From: JAIYCX01 sp964353175
GTDB lineage: Bacteria; Bdellovibrionota_C; UBA2361; SZUA-149; DAOLCO01
NCBI GenBank assembly: GCA_964353175.1
Contig: CAYGUX010000014.1
Location: forward strand, 1 to 64,000
Reading direction: 5' to 3'
Length of the DNA stretch: 64,000 nucleotides
Shown here piece by piece: positions 1 through 8,208 of this stretch (position 1 is the first letter of the stretch; each line of letters starts with the position of its first letter). The translations under genes and the position numbers were made by a program. The notes under the pieces were generated by a model, which saw nothing but the letters and a program-made list of their open reading frames with translations, was not told the DNA's origin and made no database searches.

Positions 1-46
1 GATATAGACACTCACATTCAAGGATTTCACCAAAAAAGGATAAATC

Positions 47-523
47 ATGGCAGGTATGCTTCCCAAAACCCCCGATAAATTTGTGCACATCCCAGGCACT
101 AAGGTCGCTATCATTGCAAGCATGTGGCATCGAGATATTATAGAAGCTATGGTAGCAAGTGCAAAAACACAGTTGCTCTCAATAGGCCTTGAGGAAAAAA
201 ACATTCTAATCACTTGGGCACCTGGTTCCCATGAGTTACCTCTATATGCAAAACTCCTATTTGAAAAACACCACAACCTCGACGGAGTAATCGCATTCGG
301 AGTAGTACTCAGAGGCGGGACAACACATAATGAATCCGTAATTCAAGCGGTTGTTAATGGTTTTATTAATCTAACCATAGAGCAAGCAAAACCAATTATT
401 AACGAAGTGATCGGCGTAGACAACATTGAAGATGCAAGAAAAAGGGCAGCGGATAAAGGAATAGAAGCTGTCTTTGCCTTCTCTGAGGTAGTTGCTTTTA
501 AGAGGTCTTTGATAAGCGTGTAA
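47..523 (+). CDS. ribH: 6,7-dimethyl-8-ribityllumazine synthase
   Basis: Penultimate enzyme of riboflavin synthesis; it condenses 5-amino-6-ribitylaminouracil with 3,4-dihydroxybutanone 4-phosphate. At 158 residues it has the usual length. The family motif WAPGSHELP is at residues 57-65, the GVVLRG strand is near 85-90, and the expected general-base histidine is H94 in GTTHNES, a variant of the more common ETPHFD. An AAGGA-type ribosome site sits about 6 bases before the ATG. The gene is within 50 bases of the window edge, so the rest of a rib operon probably lies to the left. The gap that follows is repeat-rich, so this is likely the last gene of its unit. Confidence 0.93.
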   Translation: MAGMLPKTPDKFVHIPGTKVAIIASMWHRDIIEAMVASAKTQLLSIGLEEKNILITWAPGSHELPLYAKLLFEKHHNLDGVIAFGVVLRGGTTHNESVIQAVVNGFINLTIEQAKPIINEVIGVDNIEDARKRAADKGIEAVFAFSEVVAFKRSLISV

Positions 524-983
524 ATAATTCATAGGAAATAAAAGCTTAAAGGACTTGAGTGGGATTGTTTGTAAGCGCTCCCATTTTTCATTGGCACGTC
601 CTTGTGCTCATGAAAGGCCGTCCCACAAACTCTGAGACGTCGAAAAAGAATATTTTTCGACAGACAAACCACGTGGTTACAGCAAAAACTTAGCCCTTCT
701 GAGATTATTTCTATTTATACCATTATATTTTTAAAAACTTACTTTAACTAACTTTGGTGCATATCTCACCAAACAACATACAGTATAGTGATTCTTGTGG
801 ACATCTACTCCTATACTTACTTTCTCACCTTCATATGATAGTCTTTTCATAAAACTCCTATTGATTTAACTAACGTTGCTTTATAATCCCGAAGCCCCAA
901 CCTCGGGTCAAATTGGACAATATCAAAGACTCAAGTCCTATTCAGCATTGCAACTCTGAGGAGTTACCAAGCAACGCTCCAGC
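524..983. other. Repeat-bearing intergenic region
   Basis: There is no convincing gene in this 460-base gap. It holds a diverged copy of a dispersed repeat (585-623), an A/T-rich hairpin with 9-base arms at 639-647 and 653-661 and a 5-base loop, and a short GC hairpin at 888-892/903-907 just beyond the stop of the leftward ATPase gene. The A/T hairpin could terminate ribH transcription, but it has only five T residues. The rest is plain A+T-rich DNA. Confidence 0.6.
585..623. repeat. Diverged copy of dispersed hairpin repeat
   Basis: This segment shares the core CACGTCC-TGTGC, a run of A and GGCCGTCC with the better copies at 3556-3640 (opposite orientation) and 62396-62465 (same orientation). 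As in those copies, the two halves can pair around the CGTCC centre (TTCAT..GCAC with GTGC..ATGAA), so the hairpin survives although the sequence has drifted. Confidence 0.55.
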
Positions 984-2141
984 CTACAAATCTAAAATCT
1001 CCTTAATACCATCTCTCCAAGACATAACCTTAATTCCATTTATCTCCTTCTTAATCTCATCTCTACTCAAGCAATATGCAAGTGAATTCTTAAATTCCTT
1101 TTTATAATTTGAAATACTTCTTAGGTGTTCAGGATGGACATTCCTAGTAGATTTTATTTCAACTAAAGTAGGAGAATGATTCCCAATTTCAATAATTAAA
1201 TCTATTTCTGCACCATCTTTACTTTTTAAATACGAAAATTTTGCCCTATTTCTCTTATAGCTACTAAGCCTAATAAACTCTAAAATTATAAATTGTTCAA
1301 AGATGTCGCCATAGAATGAAGTACTTTCATTTAAAGGCGAGCTATTCATATTCAATATCGCTCTAGGAACACCGCAATCAAAGTAATAAAACTTTGGTGC
1401 TTGGGATTGTTGCCTCCGAATTGAGTGACTATAGGCTGGAAGAATAACTCCCAAATGAGTTTCTTCCAGAATGCTGAAATACTGCTTAATCGTATCTGGA
1501 GCAACTCCCACTTCTCTAGCAATACTTGCATAGTTCACAATCTTAGCATTCATCTGTGCTGAAATTTCTAAAAACTTCCTAAACGGCGGAATATTTCTAA
1601 CCAATTGCTCAGCTACAATTTCCTCTCGCAGATAAACATCTACATAAGATTGTAGATACTCTATCCTGCCATTACTCTCAGGAAAATTAAGAAGGCTTGG
1701 TAAAGTACCCCAGTTTAAGGCGTCTTCGAGATTAAATTTACTGCCTAGCTCCAAGTGCGTAAAAGGAAAAAGCTCATAATACAGAGCTCTACCGGCCAAT
1801 AGATTAGCATTGCCTCGCTTTAACTTTCTTGAGCTTGATCCACTTAAGATAAATTTTAACTTCTTTTCTTCAATAAGAAGATGAACAAGATTTAATAAAG
1901 CTGGAACTCTCTGTACTTCATCTATAATTATCAAAGAATGCTCCGGAGCTTCCACTACTCTTTCTAGTAAAGAATCTGGTCTCTGGCTCAAAGAGTGATA
2001 TTCAGTATCTTTAAGTAAGTTTATATAGAGGTAAGCTTCAGAAAGGTATCTCTCTTTAATAAGAGTAGACTTACCCACCCCCCTCGCACCAAAAAGGAAA
2101 AAACTATTATTATCTAAGGGGTTAAGTAGTCGACTAAGCAT
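984..2141 (-). CDS. AAA-family ATPase with DUF4143 C-terminal domain
   Basis: 385 residues. The N-terminal ATPase core has Walker A GARGVGKS at residues 18-25 and Walker B LIIIDE at 70-75. It is followed by a short winged-helix-like stretch near 215-240 and a C-terminal DUF4143 domain. The C-terminal DGAEIDLIIE...LVEIKST has the layout of a PD-(D/E)XK nuclease fold, as usual in this family. Such genes are common, often solitary and of unknown function; some have been suggested to be defence or toxin-antitoxin related. It stands alone between repeat-rich gaps, which suits a mobile accessory gene. A perfect palindrome abuts the ATG and there is no ribosome site, so expression may be autoregulated or leaderless. 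Family assignment is firm, biological role unknown. Confidence 0.85.
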   Translation of the reverse strand: MLSRLLNPLDNNSFFLFGARGVGKSTLIKERYLSEAYLYINLLKDTEYHSLSQRPDSLLERVVEAPEHSLIIIDEVQRVPALLNLVHLLIEEKKLKFILSGSSSRKLKRGNANLLAGRALYYELFPFTHLELGSKFNLEDALNWGTLPSLLNFPESNGRIEYLQSYVDVYLREEIVAEQLVRNIPPFRKFLEISAQMNAKIVNYASIAREVGVAPDTIKQYFSILEETHLGVILPAYSHSIRRQQSQAPKFYYFDCGVPRAILNMNSSPLNESTSFYGDIFEQFIILEFIRLSSYKRNRAKFSYLKSKDGAEIDLIIEIGNHSPTLVEIKSTRNVHPEHLRSISNYKKEFKNSLAYCLSRDEIKKEINGIKVMSWRDGIKEILDL

Positions 2142-2170
2142 ACTTGATATTTATCGCATAAATATCAAGT
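2142..2170 (-). promoter_or_regulatory. Perfect palindrome abutting the ATPase start codon
   Basis: 13-base arms, ACTTGATATTTAT (2142-2154) and ATAAATATCAAGT (2158-2170), are separated by 3 bases. The left arm touches the ATG of the leftward ATPase gene, in the place where a ribosome site should be. Symmetry and position suggest an operator or an mRNA hairpin controlling that gene; no binding protein can be named. Confidence 0.6.
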
Positions 2171-2761
2171 ATTGTCTATGGGCAAATTAGGTTTAATAAT
2201 TCAAGGGGGTTAAGCACGGACTCTACACACCCACTTAAACTACCCCCACCTCCGCGCCTCCGCGGTTAATCCCCCTCCCCATAAAAAGGAGAGGGCAAAG
2301 CCCTAATCCTTCACCAACAACCCCGCAGTCTCAACGTAAGCGTCCACAATAGGCTTACTATTACCACGAGTCTAAGAAAAACCTATAACTGTCATCCCGA
2401 GGAGCGTAGCGACGTGGGGAACTCATTCTTCTATTTTTGTTAAAGACAAATCTTAATTTTGTGTTACAGTCTGTCATAAGGTGAATTCCTTGTTTGGTGG
2501 GCATTTTCGTTCTTAACAAATTCATAATACTACACTTTTCAGAAATTCACCTTAACTTTATTTGCTCGTCGTGAATTATTCAGGCTAGTGTTTTGAAAAT
2601 GTCATTGACACATCTAGATAAGATATGTTATGCGCGTGTTCATCTGGTCTATAACACACTGTTAAATAGACGAGATAAATCAAAGTTTTGCGGGACTTGT
2701 TATTTCTACAAGTTTCTTTCCATGGATAAGCACAATTTTATAAGTGCTAGATTTTAGAGAG
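2171..2761. other. Repeat-rich intergenic region
   Basis: Roughly 590 bases without a believable gene. It includes a CCGCGCCTCCGCGG element near 2251-2265, a GTAAGC..TCCACAATAGGCTTACT unit (2337-2365) that recurs at 3277-3305, a TGTCATCCCGAGGAGCG element (2390-2425), and a perfect 11-base inverted repeat TAAGGTGAATT (2477-2487/2544-2554) with 56 bases between arms. A TTGACA hexamer at 2605-2610 is a possible -35 box for the secreted-protein gene downstream, but the match to a -10 box is poor. Confidence 0.6.
2390..2425. repeat. TGTCATCCCGAGGAGCG-type dispersed repeat
   Basis: The unit TGTCATCCCGAGGAGCGTAG followed by CGACGTGGGGAACTC is a sibling of the TCATTGCGAGCGAAGCG elements at 3449-3542 and 3686-3715. 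From general knowledge, elements of this pattern are scattered between genes in many unrelated bacterial genomes. No transposase is nearby. Confidence 0.55.
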
Positions 2762-3205
2762 ATGAATATGAAAGTTTTGTTCGCGTTGTTTTTGTTTATG
2801 ATCCAAGTGATTGGTCAAGCAGTGGCTCAAGTTCCAGACCCGGTTCCAGACCCGATCGGAAACGGACCTGTCGTATCGCCGAGTGTTTGTGAAGCCAACC
2901 AAATGCTTTATCAGCAGCTTCAAAGCCAACTACTTTTGTCTAACATTCAACTTGATTGCCTTGCAGGAAGAGGCGATTCGCTGCCACTACCAGGCACTTC
3001 AAGTTATCAGGCAGAAAAGGTTAACAACGACGCTTTGCGTAATAGCATCTTGCTCTTGGAGTTGTTTAACTCTTTGGTATGCGGACCTTTAGTTGATCCA
3101 GAGGTTTACGTCCCGCCCCCGCCTTCACCGATAGATGGAACAGGCGGTTTTCATTGCACACCGCTTGGAGTACCTGAATTACCTTATTCTGAATTACTTT
3201 ATTAA
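2762..3205 (+). CDS. Small secreted protein of unknown function
   Basis: 147 residues. I do not recognise it. A signal peptide is clear (MNMK, then a hydrophobic stretch ending AVAQ at about residues 1-23). The mature part starts with a Pro/Val/Asp stretch VPDPVPDPIG, has four cysteines that could form two disulfides, a Gln/Leu-rich helical middle, and a proline run PPPPSP near residue 120. I chose the ATG at 2762 because it begins the signal peptide; an ATG at 2768 is equally possible, and the GTG at 2744 would add six residues. It stands alone, flanked by direct copies of a roughly 29-base repeat at 2337 and 3277. It is probably exported to the periplasm or outside and specific to this lineage. 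Confidence 0.55.
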   Translation: MNMKVLFALFLFMIQVIGQAVAQVPDPVPDPIGNGPVVSPSVCEANQMLYQQLQSQLLLSNIQLDCLAGRGDSLPLPGTSSYQAEKVNNDALRNSILLLELFNSLVCGPLVDPEVYVPPPPSPIDGTGGFHCTPLGVPELPYSELLY

Positions 3206-3276
3206 GCTCTAAAACTACTAAAAACCGGCACTAAAAATTGAAACCCCGGAACAAGTTCGCGTACGCGAAGAAATGT

Positions 3277-3305
3277 AAGCATCCACAATAGGCTTACTTT
3301 TACCC
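3277..3305. repeat. Direct repeat flanking the orphan secreted gene
   Basis: This unit, GTAAGC-A-TCCACAATAGGCTTACT, matches 2337-2365 in the same orientation with two or three differences. The ends GTAAGC and GCTTAC can pair, so each copy is a small imperfect hairpin. The copies enclose the secreted-protein gene at 2762-3205. Confidence 0.55.
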
Positions 3306-3448
3306 ACAAATATTTCATCTTGTACTAACTAAATTGAAGTCCTAATCTTACTAGGTATATAGAAATGTACTTTAGCCCGCATTATTCATGAACATGTTGC
3401 TGAGAGGTTGTAGGTTGTGTAAATGTAAGGGGGCCTGCTGAAAAATGG

Positions 3449-3542
3449 AATATTTGTCATTGCGAGCGAAGCGTGGCAATCTCAACTATCTGTAATTGTT
3501 TGAGATTGCCACGTCGCTTCGCTCCTCGCAATGACAATATTG
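3449..3542. repeat. Inverted pair of TCATTGCGAG elements
   Basis: The left arm (to about 3484) reads GTCATTGCGAGCGAAGCG then TGGCAATCTCA. The right arm (from about 3501) is its reverse complement with two 3-base insertions. The pair would fold into a long cruciform with a 16-base loop. This is the widely scattered TCATTGCGAG palindromic element class; a half-copy lies at 3686-3715. Confidence 0.75.
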
Positions 3543-3555
3543 ATATTTCGCAACA

Positions 3556-3640
3556 GACCCATCAGGATGGTACCGCAGGCAGGACGGCCTTTAGAGCGCA
3601 CACGGACGTGCGCTCTAAAAAAGCGAGGAACTGTTAAGCC
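3556..3640. repeat. Dispersed hairpin repeat, copy near carB
   Basis: About 80 bases matching, in reverse orientation, the element at 62373-62523. Both contain CTGGCTTAA-AGTTCCTCGC, a T/A run, a GC-rich hairpin, AGGCCGTCCTGCCTGCGG and TACCATCCTGAT. The inner hairpin here has 11-base arms TTAGAGCGCAC/GTGCGCTCTAA. The 62-kb copy has different bases in both arms yet still pairs. This copy lacks the right terminal arm, so it looks truncated. Confidence 0.75.
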
Positions 3641-3685
3641 AGCTGTTTATTTTTTTAAAGAACAAGATTTTTAGCGGAACCATTA

Positions 3686-3715
3686 TGAGATTGCCAAGCT
3701 TCGCTCGCAATGACA
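3686..3715. repeat. Half-copy of the TCATTGCGAG element
   Basis: TGAGATTGCC-AAGC-TTCGCTCGCAATGACA matches the right arm of 3449-3542 with an internal deletion. Confidence 0.65.
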
Positions 3716-3773
3716 TCTGCATGCCCCTTTGCGAAACTTCCTCCCCCTTGTCAGGACCTTTGCGGTCAAAAAC

Positions 3774-6700
3774 TTAAATCTCCGCCAAATACTCCTGTAT
3801 AGTCTTAACCTCTCGACTAAGCCCCGCATGCTCCAACTTCATAGCCTCAATCGCTACTTCAACGGCCTGCAAAGTTGTAAACAAAGGAATACGAGCTTGA
3901 ATAGATGAACTTCTAATCGTTCTTGAATCCATCAAAGGGCTACTACCTTCGGGGGTATTAATTACCATATCAATCCTGTCCTGCTCAATCTCATCGACAA
4001 TATGCGGTGAGCCGTCTCGGACTTTATTGATCACGAGCACCTTAACTCCGTTATCACTTAAAAACTTAGCTGTTCCAAGAGTAGCTATAATAGAAAAACC
4101 AAGTTCAGTTAAATCTCTAACCATAGGCAAGGCCTTTTCTTTATCATCATCTCTAACACTAACAAAGATTTTGCCCTCAGTGGGAAGAGGATTGCTCGCA
4201 GCCTTCTGAGCTCTTGAAAAAGCATCGGCCAAATTATTCTCTATCCCCATTACCTCACCTGTAGACTTCATCTCAGGCCCCAAGATTGCGTCAACTCCTG
4301 GGAATTTAATAAATGGGAATACAGATTCTTTTACTGCCTTGTATTTAATTTTAGAAATAGCTTCTCTGTAATCAGTGAAATTTAGAATTGGGCCATAAAT
4401 TCCTAGACTATGCAGATCCTTTAACTTCTCTCCCGCCATAACTCTAGCTGCAACCTTTGCCCATGGCACACCCACTACCTTGGATACAAAAGGCACGCTT
4501 CTGGACGCCCTTGGATTTACTTCCAAGACGTGGACTCTACCCTTCCTAACCGCATACTGGACATTCATTAAACCTCTTACCTGACAATCACGCAACAAGG
4601 CTTTTGTACTAGCTTCTATTTCTTCTATGGTCTCATCTGAAAGATTCTGACTAGGAAGGATAAAAGAGCTGTCTCCAGAATGCACTCCGGCACGTTCGAT
4701 GTGCTCTATTATTCCACATACCACTGCGGTCTCTCCATCGTATACGGCATCAACATCAACTTCGGTCGCATCATCCAAGAAACGATCCAATAGGACAGGC
4801 CTATCAAATGAAACCTCTACGCTCTCTTCAATGTACGTTGCTAGCTCTTCGTTAGAATGAAGTACAGCCATCGCTCGACCACCTAAAACATAGGAAGGTC
4901 TTACCATCATGGGATAACCCACTTCCTTCGCTACCTCTAAGGCCTCTTCCAAAGAAACGGCAGTTCCACTCTTTGCCTGCACCAATCCAACCTTGGATAA
5001 AAGAACGCTAAACATTTTCCTATCTTCGGTAAGTTCAATAGAATCTGGAGAAGTTCCGATAATTGGAACTCCATCATCTTGAAGTGCCTTAGATAATCGA
5101 AGAGGTGTTTGTCCACCATATTGCACAATTACACCATCAGGTTTTTCAAAATGTATAATTTCCAATACATCTTCCAAAGTAAGTGGCTCAAAGTACAAAC
5201 GATCACTGGTATCATAATCCGTAGAAACAGTTTCAGGATTACAATTAACCATGATTGTTTCAATTTCTGCGTCACGTAGAGCCATTGCAGCGTGTACACA
5301 GCAGTAATCAAACTCCAAGCCTTGACCAATGCGATTTGGGCCACCGCCAAGAATTACAATTTTCTTCCTATCGGTAGGTTCTGAATCTGAGGTGTCTTCG
5401 TAGGAAGAATAGAAATAAGGAGTAAAAGACTCAAACTCACTAGCACAGGTATCTACAGTTTTGAATCCTGGGCGAATGTCTAATCTATGCCTAAGGGCTC
5501 TTACTTCAGATTCTTCGCAAGACAGTAACTGCGATAACCTCTGATCACTCGTACCCAATCTTTTTACCTTGAGAAGTTCTTCTTTTGAAAGCTGATCGAC
5601 AGATTTTGACTTTAGTGAGGCTTCTGCCTTTACGATCCTTATCATTTCCGCCACAAACCATTGATCGATTCCTGTGCTTTCACACACCTGATCTAAAGTA
5701 GCTCCAAGTTCTAAAGCCCTTCCCAATAAAAATAATCTATTATCTGTAGGGGTGGCAATCAGTGTAAGCAACTCATCGAGATTATTATAACGCTGACTTT
5801 CCTTACCTCCCAAAAGCCCCATTCTCCCCGTCTCTAAAGATCTTAAAGCTTTCTGAAGAGATTCGTTAAAAGTTCTTCCTATCGCCATAGCCTCACCCAC
5901 AGATTTCATTTGAGTCCCTAGTACTCTTTCTGCCGTAGGGAATTTCTCAAATGTAAAACGGGGGATTTTAACGACAACATAATCTATGCTTGGCTCGAAA
6001 CAAGCAGGCGTCATTTTAGTAATATCGTTTGGCAATTCATCTAGCCGATAGCCTACCGCAAGTTTCGCTGCGATCTTGGCAATAGGAAATCCTGTAGCCT
6101 TTGACGCTAAAGCAGAACTTCTTGAAACCCTCGGATTCATTTCAATTACAATTTGTCTTCCAGTTTTTGGGCAAATTGAGAACTGAACGTTACATCCACC
6201 TGTGTCTACGCCTATTTCCTTAACTAGCCTTAGAGCTTTATCTCTCAATATCTGATACTCTTTATCAGTAAGAGTTTGAATTGGAGCAACAGTAATGGAA
6301 TCACCAGTATGCACTCCCATTGGATCAAGGTTTTCAATTCCACAAATAACTACGGCATTATTTCCCTTATCCCGCATTACTTCTAACTCTACTTCTTTCC
6401 AACCCAGAAGAGACTCTTCAATTAAAAGCTCATGATTAGGAGTGGCATCAAAACCTCTCTTAATTTTCATATCAAACTCTTCTGGACCATAGACAGCTCC
6501 TCCCCCACTACCACCTAAGGTTCTTGAGGGTCGAATAATAAATGGATAACCTATCTGTCGCACCGCATCTCTTGCTTCATCCCAAGTTTTAACTAAAATA
6601 CTTTTCGCATTCTCAAGTCCTGCCCTTTCAGAGATGACCTTAAAAGCATCTCTATCTTCAGCCGCCTTAATTGCTTCTACGTTTGCTCCAATTAGCTCAC

Positions 6701-7037
6701 ACCCGTATTTCTCAAAAATACCAAGTTCATCCAACTCCAAAGTAACATTTAAAGCAGTCTGCCCACCAATTGTAGGAAGCACTGCATCTGGTCTCTCTCG
6801 CGCTATGATTCTCTCTATAAACTCCGCCGTAATTGGCTCAATATATGTTCTATCTGCTAAATTTGGATCAGTCATGATCGTTGCAGGATTTGAATTCACT
6901 AGGATTACTTTATAGCCCTCTTCTTTCAAGGCCTTAATTGCTTGCACCCCTGAGTAGTCAAACTCACAGGCTTGACCTATGACAATAGGACCTGAGCCAA
7001 TTATTAAAATACTTTTTATATCCGTTCTCTTAGGCAT
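3774..7037 (-). CDS. carB: Carbamoyl-phosphate synthase large subunit
   Basis: Makes carbamoyl phosphate from bicarbonate, ATP and ammonia delivered by CarA. Its 1087 residues are typical. Two homologous ATP-grasp halves are present: the first opens with IIGSGPIVIGQACEFDYSG (about 12-30) and contains SRTLGGSGGG and NPRVSRSS; the second contains GGGPNRIGQGLEFDYCC, PSYVLGGRAM and NPRASRSVP. The allosteric MGS-like domain fills about the last 140 residues (VSVRDDDK...TLGTAKFL...NTPEG). All active-site signatures look intact. It is the last gene of the pyrimidine operon, 18 bases after carA, with GGATAAGAGA as ribosome site. Carbamoyl phosphate also feeds arginine synthesis, but the position ties this copy to pyrimidines. 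Confidence 0.98.
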   Translation of the reverse strand: MPKRTDIKSILIIGSGPIVIGQACEFDYSGVQAIKALKEEGYKVILVNSNPATIMTDPNLADRTYIEPITAEFIERIIARERPDAVLPTIGGQTALNVTLELDELGIFEKYGCELIGANVEAIKAAEDRDAFKVISERAGLENAKSILVKTWDEARDAVRQIGYPFIIRPSRTLGGSGGGAVYGPEEFDMKIKRGFDATPNHELLIEESLLGWKEVELEVMRDKGNNAVVICGIENLDPMGVHTGDSITVAPIQTLTDKEYQILRDKALRLVKEIGVDTGGCNVQFSICPKTGRQIVIEMNPRVSRSSALASKATGFPIAKIAAKLAVGYRLDELPNDITKMTPACFEPSIDYVVVKIPRFTFEKFPTAERVLGTQMKSVGEAMAIGRTFNESLQKALRSLETGRMGLLGGKESQRYNNLDELLTLIATPTDNRLFLLGRALELGATLDQVCESTGIDQWFVAEMIRIVKAEASLKSKSVDQLSKEELLKVKRLGTSDQRLSQLLSCEESEVRALRHRLDIRPGFKTVDTCASEFESFTPYFYSSYEDTSDSEPTDRKKIVILGGGPNRIGQGLEFDYCCVHAAMALRDAEIETIMVNCNPETVSTDYDTSDRLYFEPLTLEDVLEIIHFEKPDGVIVQYGGQTPLRLSKALQDDGVPIIGTSPDSIELTEDRKMFSVLLSKVGLVQAKSGTAVSLEEALEVAKEVGYPMMVRPSYVLGGRAMAVLHSNEELATYIEESVEVSFDRPVLLDRFLDDATEVDVDAVYDGETAVVCGIIEHIERAGVHSGDSSFILPSQNLSDETIEEIEASTKALLRDCQVRGLMNVQYAVRKGRVHVLEVNPRASRSVPFVSKVVGVPWAKVAARVMAGEKLKDLHSLGIYGPILNFTDYREAISKIKYKAVKESVFPFIKFPGVDAILGPEMKSTGEVMGIENNLADAFSRAQKAASNPLPTEGKIFVSVRDDDKEKALPMVRDLTELGFSIIATLGTAKFLSDNGVKVLVINKVRDGSPHIVDEIEQDRIDMVINTPEGSSPLMDSRTIRSSSIQARIPLFTTLQAVEVAIEAMKLEHAGLSREVKTIQEYLAEI

Positions 7038-7055
7038 TTCTCTTATCCAACTTAA

Positions 7056-8201
7056 TTACGCGTAAAACTTTTCAACTCGATTAAAAAACTCTTCAAATAA
7101 ATACTCTGAATCATGTGGCCCTGGGGAACACTCTGGATGGTACTGCACAGAAAATGCATGAGCATCTGGAATTTCGATTCCTTCCACTGTATTGTCATTT
7201 AAATTTAAGTGCGTAATCTCCACTCCCCTTGGAACAGATTCTTTCTTAATAGCAAAACCATGATTCTGAACTGAGATTTCACAAAAACCAGACTTCTCAT
7301 TTCTGACAGGATGATTTCCACCTCTATGACCAAATTTAAGTTTAAAAGTTGGCGCACCAACCGCAAGACCTAATATCTGATGACCTAAACAAATTCCAAA
7401 TAGAGGATACTTGCCTAAGAGAGCTTTAGTTGTCTCAATCCCATAAGTCACCATTGCTGGATCTCCAGGGCCATTAGAAAGAAAGATCGCCTTTGGCTCA
7501 AGTGCTTGAATCTGCTCATAGGTTGTTGTCGCTGGCACAACCGTGACTCTAAACCCTACATCAACAAGTCTTCTAAGGATATTATATTTTATCCCAAAGT
7601 CGAGCGCCACCACATGCGGTCTATTCTTTAGGCTAGACGCATCTACCTCTTTGTACCTATTCTCTTCTAAACTAAAAGATCCTTGAGTCCATTCATAAGG
7701 CTCACTAGTAGTAACACTTGGGACTAGATCAGTTCCCTCCATACTTGGTAGATTTTTTGCTTTCTCTTTCAACTGAGGCAAGTTATCAATGTCGGTTGAG
7801 ATAACACCCATTTGTGAGCCAGTATTTCTAAGATGAGTAACTAATGCTCTAGTATCTAACTCTGAAATACCTACTACCTTATTTTTTATAAGATACTCAT
7901 TAAAAGACATCTCAGCTCGATAGTTGGAATAGGTTTCCGCAAGCTCTCTACATATTATTCCAGTGGCATGAACTTTATTCGATTCAACATCATCTGAATT
8001 TGCCCCGACATTACCAATGTGAGGATAAGTGAAGGTCAACATTTGACCAGCATAAGATGGATCACTTAGGATCTCTTGATAACCATACATACTCGTATTA
8101 AAAACGACTTCTCCTACACCTTCTCCGCTCGCTCCGACAGACTGACCAGTAAATACGGTACCATCTGCTAGCACCAACACTGCTTTAGCTCTGTGAGTCA
8201 T
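7056..8201 (-). CDS. carA: Carbamoyl-phosphate synthase small subunit
   Basis: Glutamine amidotransferase subunit that supplies ammonia to CarB. 381 residues, normal length. The N-terminal CPSase small-chain domain is followed by a class I GATase domain: the catalytic cysteine is in FGICLGHQILG near residue 270, and the His/Glu pair is in QYHPECSPGPHD near the C-terminus. GHRGGNHPV is also characteristic. It starts 7 bases after pyrC ends and is followed by carB after 18 bases, so the two subunits are made together. Nothing is missing. Confidence 0.98.
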   Translation of the reverse strand: MTHRAKAVLVLADGTVFTGQSVGASGEGVGEVVFNTSMYGYQEILSDPSYAGQMLTFTYPHIGNVGANSDDVESNKVHATGIICRELAETYSNYRAEMSFNEYLIKNKVVGISELDTRALVTHLRNTGSQMGVISTDIDNLPQLKEKAKNLPSMEGTDLVPSVTTSEPYEWTQGSFSLEENRYKEVDASSLKNRPHVVALDFGIKYNILRRLVDVGFRVTVVPATTTYEQIQALEPKAIFLSNGPGDPAMVTYGIETTKALLGKYPLFGICLGHQILGLAVGAPTFKLKFGHRGGNHPVRNEKSGFCEISVQNHGFAIKKESVPRGVEITHLNLNDNTVEGIEIPDAHAFSVQYHPECSPGPHDSEYLFEEFFNRVEKFYA

Positions 8202-8208
8202 CTTTATT

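Larger units (their letters stand above)
3206..3773. other. Repeat cluster between convergent units
   Basis: No gene is visible. The region is a patchwork of at least four repeat elements, listed separately (3277, 3449, 3556 and 3686), plus the palindrome TTCGCGTACGCGAA at 3257-3270. It lies at the 3' end of the leftward pyrimidine operon. No textbook terminator with a T-run follows carB; the short GACC..GGTC hairpin at 3755-3767 is the only candidate. Confidence 0.6.

Noticed and set aside
3591..3619. Hairpin TTAGAGCGCAC/GTGCGCTCTAA as a terminator for carB
   Set aside because: On the strand carB uses, the T-run comes before the hairpin rather than after it. It is the inner part of a dispersed repeat.
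4937..5350. Two 63- to 73-codon frames inside carB
   Set aside because: They are out-of-frame shadows of an intact, highly conserved gene, without initiation signals.
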